This document shows positions 20,601 through 27,482 of a stretch of DNA of 64,000 bases, in pieces (within the stretch, counting starts at the first letter, position 1; every line of letters begins with the position of its first letter). The notes below the pieces were generated by a model. That model ran no database searches and was not told the DNA's origin. It saw only the letters and a program-made list of their open reading frames with translations. This DNA comes from Streptomyces sp. CB01249 (lineage in GTDB: Bacteria; Actinomycetota; Actinomycetes; Streptomycetales; Streptomycetaceae). Location: contig NZ_LISW01000009.1 of NCBI RefSeq assembly GCF_001905735.1, forward strand, positions 431,263 to 495,262. The letters run 5' to 3'. Both the position numbers and the translations under genes were made by a program.

Positions 20601-22541
20601 GTCGGTGGCGGGCGCGGTCACCGGACCGCTCGTGAGCACCGGTTCGGGCAGGGCGGCCCGGTCGGTCTTGCCGTTCGCGGTGAGCGGGAAGGCGTCGAGC
20701 ACGACGGTGTGGGCGGGCACCATGTACTCCACCAGGTGCGCCTCGGCCCAGGCCCGGACGTCCTCCGGGGTCAGCTCCTCGTGTCCGGCGGCGGGGATCA
20801 CGTACGCCACGAGGTAGGTCCCGCCCGCGGTGTTCTTCCGGGCGACGACACAGGTGTGCCGGACGCGGGGGTGCTCGGCGAGACCGGCCTCCACGTCCTC
20901 GATCTCCAGCCGCATGCCGCGGATCTTGATCTGGTTGTCGGCGCGGCCCAGGAAGTCCAGCGAGCCGTCCGGCATGAACCGGGCGAGATCGCCCGTGCGG
21001 TAGAGCCGGGAGCCGTCCTGTGCGAAGGGGTTGGCCACGAAGCGGGACGCGGTCAGCCCCGGCGCGTTGACATAGCCCCGGCCCAGCAGGAGCCCGCCCG
21101 CGTAGAGTTCGCCGCCGACGCCGACGGGGACCGGGCGCAGCTCGTCGTCCAGCACGTAGAGCTGGGTGTTGGGGTTGGCCTTGCCGATGGAGGTGGACAG
21201 GCGCTCGGCCTCGCCCCGGTAGATGACGTGCGAGACGCCGATCGTCGTCTCGGCGGGGCCGTAGCCGTGGTACAGGGGGATGCCGAGGCGGGCGCGGAAC
21301 CGCTCGTACAGCTCGGGGGTCAGCAGCTCGCCGCCGCACCACACATGGCGCAGGCTGTCGAGCCGGCCGGATTCGCCGGTCATCTCCAGCAGGACATCGA
21401 GCATGGAGGAGACCAGGTAGGTGAAGGTGACCCGGTGCCCGGCGATGACGTCCAGCAGGTGGTGCGGGTCGCGTTCGCCGCCCGGGCGCAGGACAACCAG
21501 CCGGGCGCCGGTGACCAGCGGCAGGAAGATCTCGTTGATCGAGATGTCGAAGGAGAGCGGCGCCTTGAACAGCGAGGCGTCGTCGTACCCGAAGCCCAGG
21601 ATCTCGCGGGACTGCCACAACAGGCGTTCGCTGATGGCCTCGTGGCGGATCATCGCGCCCTTGGGGCGGCCGGTCGAGCCGGAGGTGAAGATCACGTAGG
21701 CGAGGGACTCCCCCGCGACGGCCACGGCGGGCGGGGCGGTGGGGTGTGCGGCGAAGGCCCAGTCGTAGAGGTCGACGCGCACCGCCTCCGGCTCGCCCGG
21801 GGTCTGCTCGCCCGAGCCGTTGAGCTGGAGCACGATCCGGGCGTCCTCGGCGACGACGGCACGCCGGGCGGCGGGCCACAGCGGGTCGAACGGGACGAAC
21901 GCGCACCCGGCCTGGAGGACGCCGAGCAGGCCGATGACCATCTCGGCGGAGCGGCCGAGGGATATCCCGACGACCTGCTCGGCGGCGAGGCCGCGCCCGG
22001 CGAGGTGGTGGGCCAGCTGGGCGCTGAGCCGCGCGGCCTGGCGGTATGTCAGGGAGCGGTGCTCGTCCACGATCGCGACGGCGTCCGGCCGCAGGCGTGC
22101 CTGCTCGTGGAACATCTCCACGATCGTGGGGCGGTCCCGGTCCGCGCCGGTGTCGTTCCAGCGGGCCAGTTCCTCGATGCGGGTGGCGGGCCCGGAGGGG
22201 GCGATGGTGCCGAGCGGCCGGTCGGGGAATGCGGCGAGGTCGTCCAGGGCGAGCTGCGCGTCGTCCCGGTCCACGCCCTCGGGAAGGGCGATGAGGCCGT
22301 CCGTGCCGGTCTCCCAACCGGTGGGCGCCGTACCGCCGTTGTCGGCCCAGGCGAGCACATCGGCGAAGAGGGTGGCGGGCGTCAGGTCGATGCCCTCCGG
22401 GCTCCGGCCGCTCGCCCAGTACGCCAGGCCGATCGCGCAGGCTTCGGTCAGGGTCCGGTCGTCGCGGTCGCCGGTCCGCCGGCGCAACTCCGCCTGCCCC
22501 CGGGGAGAAAGCCGTGCATGGTGACCGCTCGGTTCCGACAT
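11664..22541 (-). CDS. cchH: coelichelin nonribosomal peptide synthetase CchH
   Basis: A 3625-residue synthetase with the layout A-T-E-C-A-T-E-C-A-T. Approximate starts: A1 139, T1 674, E1 732, C2 1184, A2 1614, T2 2160, E2 2219, C3 2605, A3 3037, T3 3584. Reading the specificity positions gives A1 DINYWGGIG, A2 DFWNIGMVH and A3 DMENLGLIN, the codes known for formyl-hydroxyornithine, threonine and hydroxyornithine in coelichelin. E1 and C2 have HHVVVDG and HHIVADG; E2 has HHLAVDT; C3 has HLLLWDG, lacking the second His. Carrier serines lie in GGDSI, GGDSI and GGHSM. There is no thioesterase. An iron box ends 28 bases before the ATG, and a GGAG precedes it. The first 138 residues before A1 match no domain I can name. 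Confidence 0.97.
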   Translation of the reverse strand: MSEPSGHHARLSPRGQAELRRRTGDRDDRTLTEACAIGLAYWASGRSPEGIDLTPATLFADVLAWADNGGTAPTGWETGTDGLIALPEGVDRDDAQLALDDLAAFPDRPLGTIAPSGPATRIEELARWNDTGADRDRPTIVEMFHEQARLRPDAVAIVDEHRSLTYRQAARLSAQLAHHLAGRGLAAEQVVGISLGRSAEMVIGLLGVLQAGCAFVPFDPLWPAARRAVVAEDARIVLQLNGSGEQTPGEPEAVRVDLYDWAFAAHPTAPPAVAVAGESLAYVIFTSGSTGRPKGAMIRHEAISERLLWQSREILGFGYDDASLFKAPLSFDISINEIFLPLVTGARLVVLRPGGERDPHHLLDVIAGHRVTFTYLVSSMLDVLLEMTGESGRLDSLRHVWCGGELLTPELYERFRARLGIPLYHGYGPAETTIGVSHVIYRGEAERLSTSIGKANPNTQLYVLDDELRPVPVGVGGELYAGGLLLGRGYVNAPGLTASRFVANPFAQDGSRLYRTGDLARFMPDGSLDFLGRADNQIKIRGMRLEIEDVEAGLAEHPRVRHTCVVARKNTAGGTYLVAYVIPAAGHEELTPEDVRAWAEAHLVEYMVPAHTVVLDAFPLTANGKTDRAALPEPVLTSGPVTAPATDEERTVCAAVAEVLRLDAVGTDQDFFRLGGDSILAISLLSALRKAGLHVTARQIFTHSVIGELAAVASREDVSTARDDDEPTGPVAGTPIVRWLGETTDAIDGFVQSVVVNTPADLTAEALDDVLTALVRRHDMLRARLVRGEHWSFDIPGADDAVAAWEESGEPLDACVARATAGLDPDNGVMLRAVWRGEARQLVLVAHHVVVDGVSWRVLTEDLATAWEQSVAGAPVALPREGTSFRRWAGLLGHAAFDADRDHYARPLPGPDAPLGRRPLTEDDTVARERQRTFTLGPATTSALLGEIPARFHAGVNDVLLTGLAVALARWRRDLGQDQTFAHIELEGHGREGRAVADTAGFEPDLSRTVGWFTTLFPVTVDPGPAADLAAALKAVKEDLALVPHNGLSYGALRHLHGALDASPAPQVLFNYLGRFDAGTGGDWQLAGTTGQLGEKRDPRMRLPRALEFNAIAEPDASGAYGLATTVSWPEGLFTDEDIDTLGGYFQDALTALAALDGGGHSPSDFAPVPLTQADVDALDGPALRDILPLTPLQEGLYFHSVYDDESAGSYVEQQLLTLDGEVDPGRLAAAATRLLTLYPNLAARFTALADGRVVSVLESGTEAPFTVLDRPGITDEEIRDLAERDRRAGFDLAAGPLMRYTLVRGGPGRTVLVQTVHHIVADGWSVPPMLRALLAEYHRPGAAYRAGGFADYVRLLAARDDEESDRVWGEQLAGLPGASLVAEGHTPSDTFADTAVEPAHDIDTAAREAGVPLSVAVHSAWAVTLGGLLHREDVVFGSTVSGRDADVPGIADMVGLLINTIPVRARWTGSTTAGDLLTSVRDHQSAVLAHQHVSLARIGRLDGAAARFDTLVVFDVATDVTALRSPGDELVVSGIVNEGAPHYPLTLVVERAPDGRPRFNLIYDGALLREPGARRILDTFTRTLTGLLTRPGTPVRELAAEDTARLAPGTAPTTLDALFDAAARRDPAATAVTRCGLDGTTTSLTYGELAAAKDRLAATLRAAGVRPGLRVAVAVPRSLEQVTALIAIVSAGGAYVPLDQAYPDERLEYILGDAAPQAVLVGPDERERFTGLLERAGVPARVLVLGDEPAGTGEEPAAPTGPAPHDPAYVIYTSGSTGRPKGVVVPHLSVAALLANTRADMDFGPDDVWVQFHSYSFDFAVWELWGALAHGGELLVPDYGLTRSPVDFHRLVRERGVTVLNQTPSAFYQFIEADRHAGERATALRRIIFGGEALDPLRLRGWVERYGTGSPELVNMYGITETTVHVTHRVLTDEDFGSEVSPIGGPVPGLTTYLLDDRLRPVPPGRVGAIYVAGDQVSLGYLGRPGLTAGRFVANPFADDGSRMYHTGDLARRTLDGELEFAGRADDQVQLKGFRIELGEVEAAVRELDGVVDVAVTPSADADQLIAHVVGRAPGDLGVLLAAKLPVHMVPGRVLTVDALPLTVNGKLDRKALTARAATQADTVSAPVDDSALAVLTAIFAEVLPGAAVDEDTDFFMAGGDSIVAITVINRARARGLAIAPRDVFLCKTPRALAGELRSRAPQTAAPERKRRADGPFAPTPVMLRRRELDGPLDGFAQARTMVTPEGVTPAAIERAANAVVAAHPALRMSLDTRHGVWTPRVEPAREVSLVHADFGDPALAANAAAAHLNPETGEVVAFTWLAATRTLVVTAHHLAVDTVSWLIVLDDLATALRGEALPPATTSYAEYADALTARAAHTTEDLGDWITVLDAPAALPADGELRETTVVLGPEVSDRVTRTAPAALGIGLTELLCGALRTALTRVQPEPTDLAVDLERHGRVPALDGHDYTRTVGWFTSIAPVRLTPHTDPVAAAREVVARQPDEHGHVAYGRLRYLNPQTAPLLTARPQVLFNYLGRGGESDVPRITGGEGDSPYAVEVNAWTDAVTGSLHAEFLLAEGVPDELTGHWRAALERLADTAATAERTAPVTPLQRGLYFQAELTGATGHYVAQSHFTFDRRLDTGALADAMAYVIARHPVVGAGFTTDDDGNPVQILRPGTRVPVRTVDVASEAESDALRARDRDTGFDPGEPPLIRLTVHRLPDGRDGLLLSYHLLLWDGWSREILLRDLFDAYATLVAGEPLTDATPRTPGFEDHARQLAAKDPAVAERFWAEHLTGLTGPTLLAGAQPPRTDELPQALLHTLSAELSELLRGAAKAHGVTLNTVLTGAFGLLLGAHTGRGDAVFGVTVSGREGEGLGDIVGVLLNTVPMWTRARPGDTAGEYLARVQASRVEAMEHEHLGLGEIQRASGHDTLFDNLFVLQNFLDLDALAGINARHGITSVHADDSTHYPYTWVVTPGDRLTVKLEHRDDDPAAARRLLDGYVRLLEDLARATGPLGALPGPEAAPEPAVRTEFGTDTVVDRFDRAADRHPDRVALVADGAAMTFGQLRDRSREVAGVLAGRGIGPERAVGIAVPRSLDSIVALFAVLRTGAAYVPLELDHPDERIAAIVADARPDVTLTVSTVAPRLTGELIELDRPLPAAEPYTTFAPGDPDRLRHPAYTIYTSGSTGRPKGVVTEYAGLTNMLVNHQRRIFEPVLAEHGHRTFRIAHTVSFAFDMSWEELLWLADGHEVHICDEELRRDAPRLVAYCLDHGIDVINVTPTYAQQLVAEGLLDNPGRRPALVLLGGEAVTPGLWQRLADTEGTVGYNLYGPTEYTINTLGVGTFECQDPVVGVAIDNTEVYVLDPWLRPLPDGVPGELYVSGVGIARGYLGQPAQTSHRFVACPFGAPGERMYRTGDLVVRRPDGNLAYLGRTDQQVKIRGHRVEPGEVEAAFAAHPAVRFAAAVAQPDPQVDGAYRLAAYLVLDHGDLAAVAAEVGAALPDFLRPSHYAEVDSIPLTVNGKADTKALPEPKPLGVLAGAGERAPETDTEITVCEFFAEALDLDDDEVSAVSDFVSLGGHSMLAVRLTGLLRREYGPVITIRDLFTLRTPEAIAGHLDEHS

Positions 22542-22568
22542 CGATGACTCCGCTTCTCTCCGAGATAG

Positions 22569-22587
22569 TTAGCTGAGCCTAACCTAA
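22569..22587. promoter_or_regulatory. iron box upstream of cchH
   Basis: TTAGCTGAGCCTAACCTAA matches the consensus at 16 of 19 positions. It lies between the stop of cchG and the start of cchH and would control the cchH-cchI transcript. Confidence 0.88.
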
Positions 22588-22598
22588 GTACTCACGGC

Positions 22599-24371
22599 CT
22601 AACTTCCTTCTCGCCACGCCCGCCACAGCCGGGCGTAGCGGCCGCCGAGGGCGACCAACTCCTGGTGGGAGCCCTGTTCCACCACGCGCCCGGCGTCCAG
22701 CACGGCAATGCGGTCCGCCGCCATCGCCTGGGTCAGCCGGTGCGCCACGAACAGCGTCGTGCGTCCCGCACAGGCCGCCAGGACGGCGCGCTCCAGCTCC
22801 GCGGCGCCCTCGCTGCCCGCCTCGGCGGTGGACTCGTCCAGCACCACCACGGGTGAACGGGCCAGCACCAGGCGGGCCAGGGCGATCTGGGCGACTTTGG
22901 TGACGTCCAGCCGCTCGCCGCCCTCGCCGACCTCGGTGTGCAGCCCTTCGGGAAGCGCCTCCACCCAGTCGGCGGCACCCACCGTCCGCAGGGCGTCCAG
23001 CAGTTGGGCCTCGCTCACCCCGGGCGCTGACAGCCGGAGGTCGTCGGCGAGCGGGCCGGAGAACACATGGGTCTCCTGGGTGAGGATGCTCACCAGGGCC
23101 CGCGCGCCCGCCTCGTCCACATCGGCCAGATCGGTCGTCCCGATGCGCACCGATCCCGACTGCGGGGTGCCGATACCGGCGATCAGCGCGGCCAGGGTCG
23201 ACTTTCCGGCGCCGGTCGCCCCCACCAGGGCGAGGGAGCCCCCGGCCGGAATGGTCAGGCTCACGTCGCGCAGGACCGGCTCCTCGGAGCCGGGATAGCG
23301 ATACGTCAGCCCCTCCACCGCCACCCGGTACGGCACGTCCTGAGCGGGCGTCACGCCGGGGTCGCCCACCAGTCTCTCCTCGGTGTCCTCCCCCAGGACC
23401 CCGACCAGGCGGGTCAGGCTGGCGCCCGACTTCTGCGCCTCGTCGAAGGTGAACATGATCGCGCCGAGCGGGGTGAACAGCCGGTGGAACATGAGCGGGG
23501 CGGCCGCGACCTCGCCGAGGGTGGCCGCGTCGCCCTCCAGCAGGGCGTACCCGACCAGGAGGATGAGGACCAGCCCGATGAACTCGGCGCGGTTCTCCCG
23601 GCCGACGAACCGGCCGAAGAAGCGGAACACCTCGACGCCCAGATCGCGTACCCGCCAGGACTCGGTGGTGACCTTCTCGCGGAACGCGCCCTCCAGGCGG
23701 TACGCCCGGACCGTGTCGATCCCGTTGAGGCCGCTGATCAGCGCCTGGGCGCGGTCGGCCTGGGCCGCGCGCTGCTTGCGGTAGAGCGGGGCGGAGCGCG
23801 GCAGGTACCAGCGCAGGGCCAGCGCGTACGCGGGCAGCGCGGCGGCGCCCGCGAGGCCGAGCCGCCAGTCCAGGCCGAACATGCCGACGGTGGCGATGGC
23901 GACGAGCACCCCCGCCGAGAACACGGTGGGGATCGCGCTCCTGATGCCCCGGGAGAGCACGGCGACGTCGTCGCCGACCCGGGAGAGCACATCGCCGCGG
24001 CCGACCTGTTCCAGCCGGGTGCTCGGCATGCCGAGCACCGCGCGGACGGCGCCTTCCCGCAGCGTCGCCAGCAGGTCGGCGCCGAGCCGTCCGATCAGAT
24101 ACGTCGATGCCGCGGTGGCCGCCGCGCCGAGCAGCACGGCGGCCACCATCAGCGCCCCGACCCTGACCAGCACCGTGCGCGACTCGCCGTCCACGACCCC
24201 GTCGACCACCTGGCCGAGCAGCAGCACGGGGAGCACTTGGAGTGCCGCCCCCGCCACGGTCGTGAGAAGGGTCGCGGCGGTCAGCCACGGCACCGTGCGG
24301 CAGTGGGCGGCGAGCCAGCGGGTGGCCTCGCTCCCCGTCGCCGTACGCAGGGTGGGGACGACGAGGGTCAC
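22599..24371 (-). CDS. cchG: ABC exporter half-transporter with intact Walker motifs but degenerate signature
   Basis: A 590-residue type IV exporter half: six membrane helices followed by a nucleotide-binding domain. Walker A is GATGAGKST (about residue 381) and Walker B ends in VVVLDEST (about 507). The signature, normally LSGGQ, reads LDVTK in the stretch GGERLDVTKVAQIALARL. This complements CchI, which has an intact signature but no Walker motifs, so the pair should form a heterodimer with one working ATP site. The GTG start overlaps the stop of cchF as GTGA, so translation is coupled to the binding protein. Export of coelichelin is the inferred role. Confidence 0.92.
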   Translation of the reverse strand: MTLVVPTLRTATGSEATRWLAAHCRTVPWLTAATLLTTVAGAALQVLPVLLLGQVVDGVVDGESRTVLVRVGALMVAAVLLGAAATAASTYLIGRLGADLLATLREGAVRAVLGMPSTRLEQVGRGDVLSRVGDDVAVLSRGIRSAIPTVFSAGVLVAIATVGMFGLDWRLGLAGAAALPAYALALRWYLPRSAPLYRKQRAAQADRAQALISGLNGIDTVRAYRLEGAFREKVTTESWRVRDLGVEVFRFFGRFVGRENRAEFIGLVLILLVGYALLEGDAATLGEVAAAPLMFHRLFTPLGAIMFTFDEAQKSGASLTRLVGVLGEDTEERLVGDPGVTPAQDVPYRVAVEGLTYRYPGSEEPVLRDVSLTIPAGGSLALVGATGAGKSTLAALIAGIGTPQSGSVRIGTTDLADVDEAGARALVSILTQETHVFSGPLADDLRLSAPGVSEAQLLDALRTVGAADWVEALPEGLHTEVGEGGERLDVTKVAQIALARLVLARSPVVVLDESTAEAGSEGAAELERAVLAACAGRTTLFVAHRLTQAMAADRIAVLDAGRVVEQGSHQELVALGGRYARLWRAWREGS

Positions 24372-25426
24372 TTGGCTTCGGCCGCCTTCACGAGTTCGTC
24401 GACCGCGTACGGCATGGACAGCAGCGTGCCCTGCGAGATGGCGGCGCCGACCGCCGGGCCCTCGCTGTCGAGGAGGTAGGTCACCCGGCCCTCCTTGAAC
24501 GCCTTGAGGTTGCTGAAGAGTTCGGACTTCTTCAGGGCGTCCGTGTCGGCCTTGTCGTTGATGACGAAGACGCGGTCGACGTCGACGAGGTCCATGCGCT
24601 CCGGGGAGAGCTTGGTGTAGAACTTGCCGCCGGCGATCTTGTCGATCTCGGTGTCACCCTGGTAGCCGATGCCGGTCAGCAGCCGGCCGCGCACGTCGGT
24701 GGTGGTGAACGGCGCCACCGAGTTGTCGTACCAGGACAGGGCGACGGCGGTCTGCTTCGCGAACTCGGGGTGCGCCTTCTTGGCGGTGTCCAGCTGCTCC
24801 TGGATGCCGTCCACCATCTCCTTGCCCTCCTTCTCCTTGCCGAGGGCCTTGGCGATGTGCAGCGCGTTGTCCTGCCACGGAGCGCTGAAGGGCTCCTTCT
24901 CGCCCTTGGTGCGGGCGACCGTGGGGGCGATCTTCGACAGCTTGTCGTAGGCGGCCTGGTCGATCTCGGAGTAGACGGCGACGATCAGGTCGGGGCGCAG
25001 GCCCGCGATCTTCTCGTAGTTGGGGCCGGAGTCACCGTTCTTCATGATGACCTCGGGGCGGGCGTCCCCCCACTTGTCCTTGGTCCAGGGCCACTGGGTG
25101 TTGATGTCGGGGGTCTTGCCCTCGGGGTTCGGGTACTGGTCGACCATGCCGACCGGCTTGATGCCGAACGCCAGGATGTCCTGGTCGTCCGTGTAGCCGA
25201 CGGAGACCACCCGCTTCGGGGCCTTGGTGATCTTCGTGGACCCGAAGGCGTGCTCCACGGTGACAGGGAAGACGCCGTCCGCCGAGGCGGCCGGGGCCTT
25301 GTCGGCCGCCTTGTCCTCGGAGTCGGAGCCGCAGCCCGCGAGGAGGCCGACACCGAGGGCCGCCGCGGTCAAGACCGCCGCGAGCCGCCGCCGCGACCTG
25401 GTGGGCGTGGTTCTGTCGAGGAGCAT
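24368..25426 (-). CDS. cchF: iron-siderophore substrate-binding lipoprotein
   Basis: A 352-residue FecB/FhuD-type binding protein. The signal peptide ends in the lipobox LLAGC with the lipidated Cys at about residue 32. The mature protein has the two-lobed class III layout: PKRVVSVGYTDDQDILAFGIKPVG, then RPDLIVAVYSEIDQAAYDKLSKIAPTV and a C-terminal lobe around VDVDRVFVIND. It would capture ferric coelichelin at the membrane and hand it to CchC/CchD. AAGGGA lies upstream of ATG 25426. Two iron-box-like sites lie between it and cchE, so it has its own promoter. Confidence 0.95.
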   Translation of the reverse strand: MLLDRTTPTRSRRRLAAVLTAAALGVGLLAGCGSDSEDKAADKAPAASADGVFPVTVEHAFGSTKITKAPKRVVSVGYTDDQDILAFGIKPVGMVDQYPNPEGKTPDINTQWPWTKDKWGDARPEVIMKNGDSGPNYEKIAGLRPDLIVAVYSEIDQAAYDKLSKIAPTVARTKGEKEPFSAPWQDNALHIAKALGKEKEGKEMVDGIQEQLDTAKKAHPEFAKQTAVALSWYDNSVAPFTTTDVRGRLLTGIGYQGDTEIDKIAGGKFYTKLSPERMDLVDVDRVFVINDKADTDALKKSELFSNLKAFKEGRVTYLLDSEGPAVGAAISQGTLLSMPYAVDELVKAAEAK

Positions 25427-25465
25427 CCGAATCCCTTGCTTTCACACTGTCACTTGGGCCCTTCA

Positions 25466-25514
25466 TAAGGGCAGCCAAACCTTATCCCGACCGGGTGAGG
25501 TCAGCCTACCCTTA
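25466..25514. promoter_or_regulatory. pair of iron-box-like sites upstream of cchF
   Basis: Two 19-base sites can be aligned to the consensus: TAAGGGCAGCCAAACCTTA at 25466-25484 (13 of 19) and TGAGGTCAGCCTACCCTTA at 25496-25514 (14 of 19). Each is weaker than the other boxes here but both keep the palindromic half-sites. They lie 40-88 bases upstream of the cchF ATG. Confidence 0.68.
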
Positions 25515-25539
25515 CCCGAACACTTGCTTGATCCTGAAA

Positions 25540-26421
25540 CTACTTCAGGCGTACGTGGGTACGGCCGATGGGCACGATGAGCGGCCGGTCGCCGACCGGG
25601 TCGTCGATCACCATGGCCCGCAGCCCGAACGCCTCCTCCAGCAGCTCGGCGGTGATCACGTCGCGCGGGTGGCCCTGCGCCAGCACCGAACCGTCCCGCA
25701 TCACCACGAGGTTGTCGCTGTAACGGGTGGCGAGGTTGAGGTCGTGCAGGACCATCACCACCGTGCACCCGGACTCGTGCAGGTCGTCCACCAGGTCGAG
25801 CACGTCGATCGCGTGCGCCAGGTCCAGATAGGTGGTGGGTTCGTCCAGCAGCAGCAGATCGGTGCCCTGAGCCAGGGTCATCGATATCCACACCCGCTGG
25901 CGCTGACCGCCCGACAGCGAGTCGACGGGCCGGTCCGCGAGGTCGGCGACCCCGGTCAGCGCGAGCGCCCGCCGTACGATGTCGGCGTCGTCCGACGACC
26001 ACTGCCGCAGCCAGCTCTGGTGCGGGTGGCGCCCCCGGGCGACCAGGTCCGAGACCGTCAGCCCCTCGGGCGCGACCGGCGCCTGGGGCAGCAGGCCGAG
26101 TTTCTTCGCCACGTCCCTGGTCCGGAGCGAGGCGATGTCCTCGCCGTCCAGCACGACGGCGCCGCCGGCCGGTTTCAGCAGCCGGGTCAGGGTGCGCAAC
26201 AGCGTCGATTTGCCGCAGCCGTTGGGGCCGATGATGGTGGTGACCACGCCGGACGGGATCTCGACGTCGAGGCCGTCGATGACGGTCCGCCCGCCGTAGC
26301 CGACCCTGATGCCCCTCGCGGCGAGCCGTGGAGCGTCGCCGCCCGGCGCCTTGGTTTCCGTGGTGGTGAGATGCGCGGCCACTGGCCCCCCTCTGCTCGG
26401 GTTGTCCGACTCGTCTGTCAT
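25540..26421 (-). CDS. cchE: ferric siderophore ABC transporter ATPase
   Basis: A 293-residue FecE/FepC-type ATPase. Walker A is GPNGCGKST (residues 65-73), the signature is SLSGGQRQRVWI, and Walker B is LLLLDEPTTYLD. It powers import of ferric coelichelin through CchC and CchD. The ATG overlaps the permease stop codon by one base (TAATG), so translation is coupled. An extension of about 30 polar residues precedes the domain, with no visible function. Confidence 0.95.
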   Translation of the reverse strand: MTDESDNPSRGGPVAAHLTTTETKAPGGDAPRLAARGIRVGYGGRTVIDGLDVEIPSGVVTTIIGPNGCGKSTLLRTLTRLLKPAGGAVVLDGEDIASLRTRDVAKKLGLLPQAPVAPEGLTVSDLVARGRHPHQSWLRQWSSDDADIVRRALALTGVADLADRPVDSLSGGQRQRVWISMTLAQGTDLLLLDEPTTYLDLAHAIDVLDLVDDLHESGCTVVMVLHDLNLATRYSDNLVVMRDGSVLAQGHPRDVITAELLEEAFGLRAMVIDDPVGDRPLIVPIGRTHVRLK

Positions 26422-27482
26422 TACCTGAGGTTCGCCCGGACCAGCAGGTACACCAGGAAGGGTCCGCCGATCGCGGCGGTGACCACGCCGACCGGCAGGC
26501 CGACGGGCAGGGCCGTGCGCGCGATCAGGTCGGAACCGGTCAGCAGCAGGGCGCCGACCAGTCCCGAGGCGGCCATCGGCGGCGTCGGGTGTCTTGCCAG
26601 CCGCATCGCCACCTGCGGTGCGACGAGCGCGACGAAGGGCACGGGGCCCGCCGCGCTCACCGCCGAGGCGGCCAGCAGCACCGCGCACAGCAGCATGACG
26701 GCCCGCACCCGGTTGAACCGGACGCCGAGCCCCGCGGCGACCTCGTCCCCGAGGTGCAGCGGCTTGAACTGGAAGGCGAGGCAGACCACCACGGCCAGCA
26801 GGGCCAGGGTGCACCAGAGCGCCACCCGGACCTCGCCCCACGACCGGTTGTCCAGGGAGCCGACCAGCCATGCCTGGGCCCGGGCCACGTCCCGGATGTC
26901 GGCCGACGTGAGGAGCCAGGTCGTGATCGCCTCCATCGCCGCGCTCACCGAGATGCCGATGAGGATGAGCCGGAAGCCGTCGATCCCGCGCCGCCAGGCC
27001 AGGAAGTACACGAGCAGCCCCGTGCCGAGACCGCCCAGGAGCGCCGCTGCCGACAGGCCCACCGAGTTGGTGACCGCCGTGGCGGCCCCGCCCGAGACCG
27101 TCACCAGGAACACCGCGACCGCACTGGCGCCCCCGGTGATGCCGAGGACGTCGGGGCTGGCCAGCGGGTTGCGGGCGACGGACTGGGTGATCGCGCCGGA
27201 CACCCCGAGCGCGACGCCGACGACGACGCCGGCCAGGGCGCGCGGCATCCGCAGGTCCATGATGACGAACCGGTCGACCTGCTCGCCGCCCCCGAGGATC
27301 GTGGCGATCACCCGCGACAGGCCGATCGGGAAGTCGCCGACCGCGATGGACAGGCAGAACACCAGGAAGGTGGCCGCCGCCAGCAGCAGGGTGACCAGGA
27401 CGAGCCAGGGCCGCCAGACGAACGAGAGGCCCCCGGCGCGGACGCCCGCCGTGACCGATGCTTTCAACTCCGTGCCGTTCAT
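26421..27482 (-). CDS. cchD: FecCD-family siderophore permease
   Basis: A 353-residue integral membrane permease with about ten hydrophobic segments. Family landmarks are DLRMPRALAGVVVGVALGVSGAITQ, RNPLASPDVLGITGGA and the cytoplasmic coupling region ending in VPFVALVAPQVAMRLARH. ATG 27482 has AGGAG upstream and overlaps the stop of cchC as ATGA. It forms the membrane channel with CchC. Which of the two is called cchC or cchD follows order relative to the S. coelicolor cluster and is tentative. Confidence 0.92.
   Translation of the reverse strand: MNGTELKASVTAGVRAGGLSFVWRPWLVLVTLLLAAATFLVFCLSIAVGDFPIGLSRVIATILGGGEQVDRFVIMDLRMPRALAGVVVGVALGVSGAITQSVARNPLASPDVLGITGGASAVAVFLVTVSGGAATAVTNSVGLSAAALLGGLGTGLLVYFLAWRRGIDGFRLILIGISVSAAMEAITTWLLTSADIRDVARAQAWLVGSLDNRSWGEVRVALWCTLALLAVVVCLAFQFKPLHLGDEVAAGLGVRFNRVRAVMLLCAVLLAASAVSAAGPVPFVALVAPQVAMRLARHPTPPMAASGLVGALLLTGSDLIARTALPVGLPVGVVTAAIGGPFLVYLLVRANLR

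Noticed and set aside
11577..22547. A 3656-codon open frame antisense to cchH
   Set aside because: Its protein is Gly/Arg/Val/Glu rich with no domain, as expected from the opposite strand of a very GC-rich gene; the minus strand has clear NRPS domains throughout.
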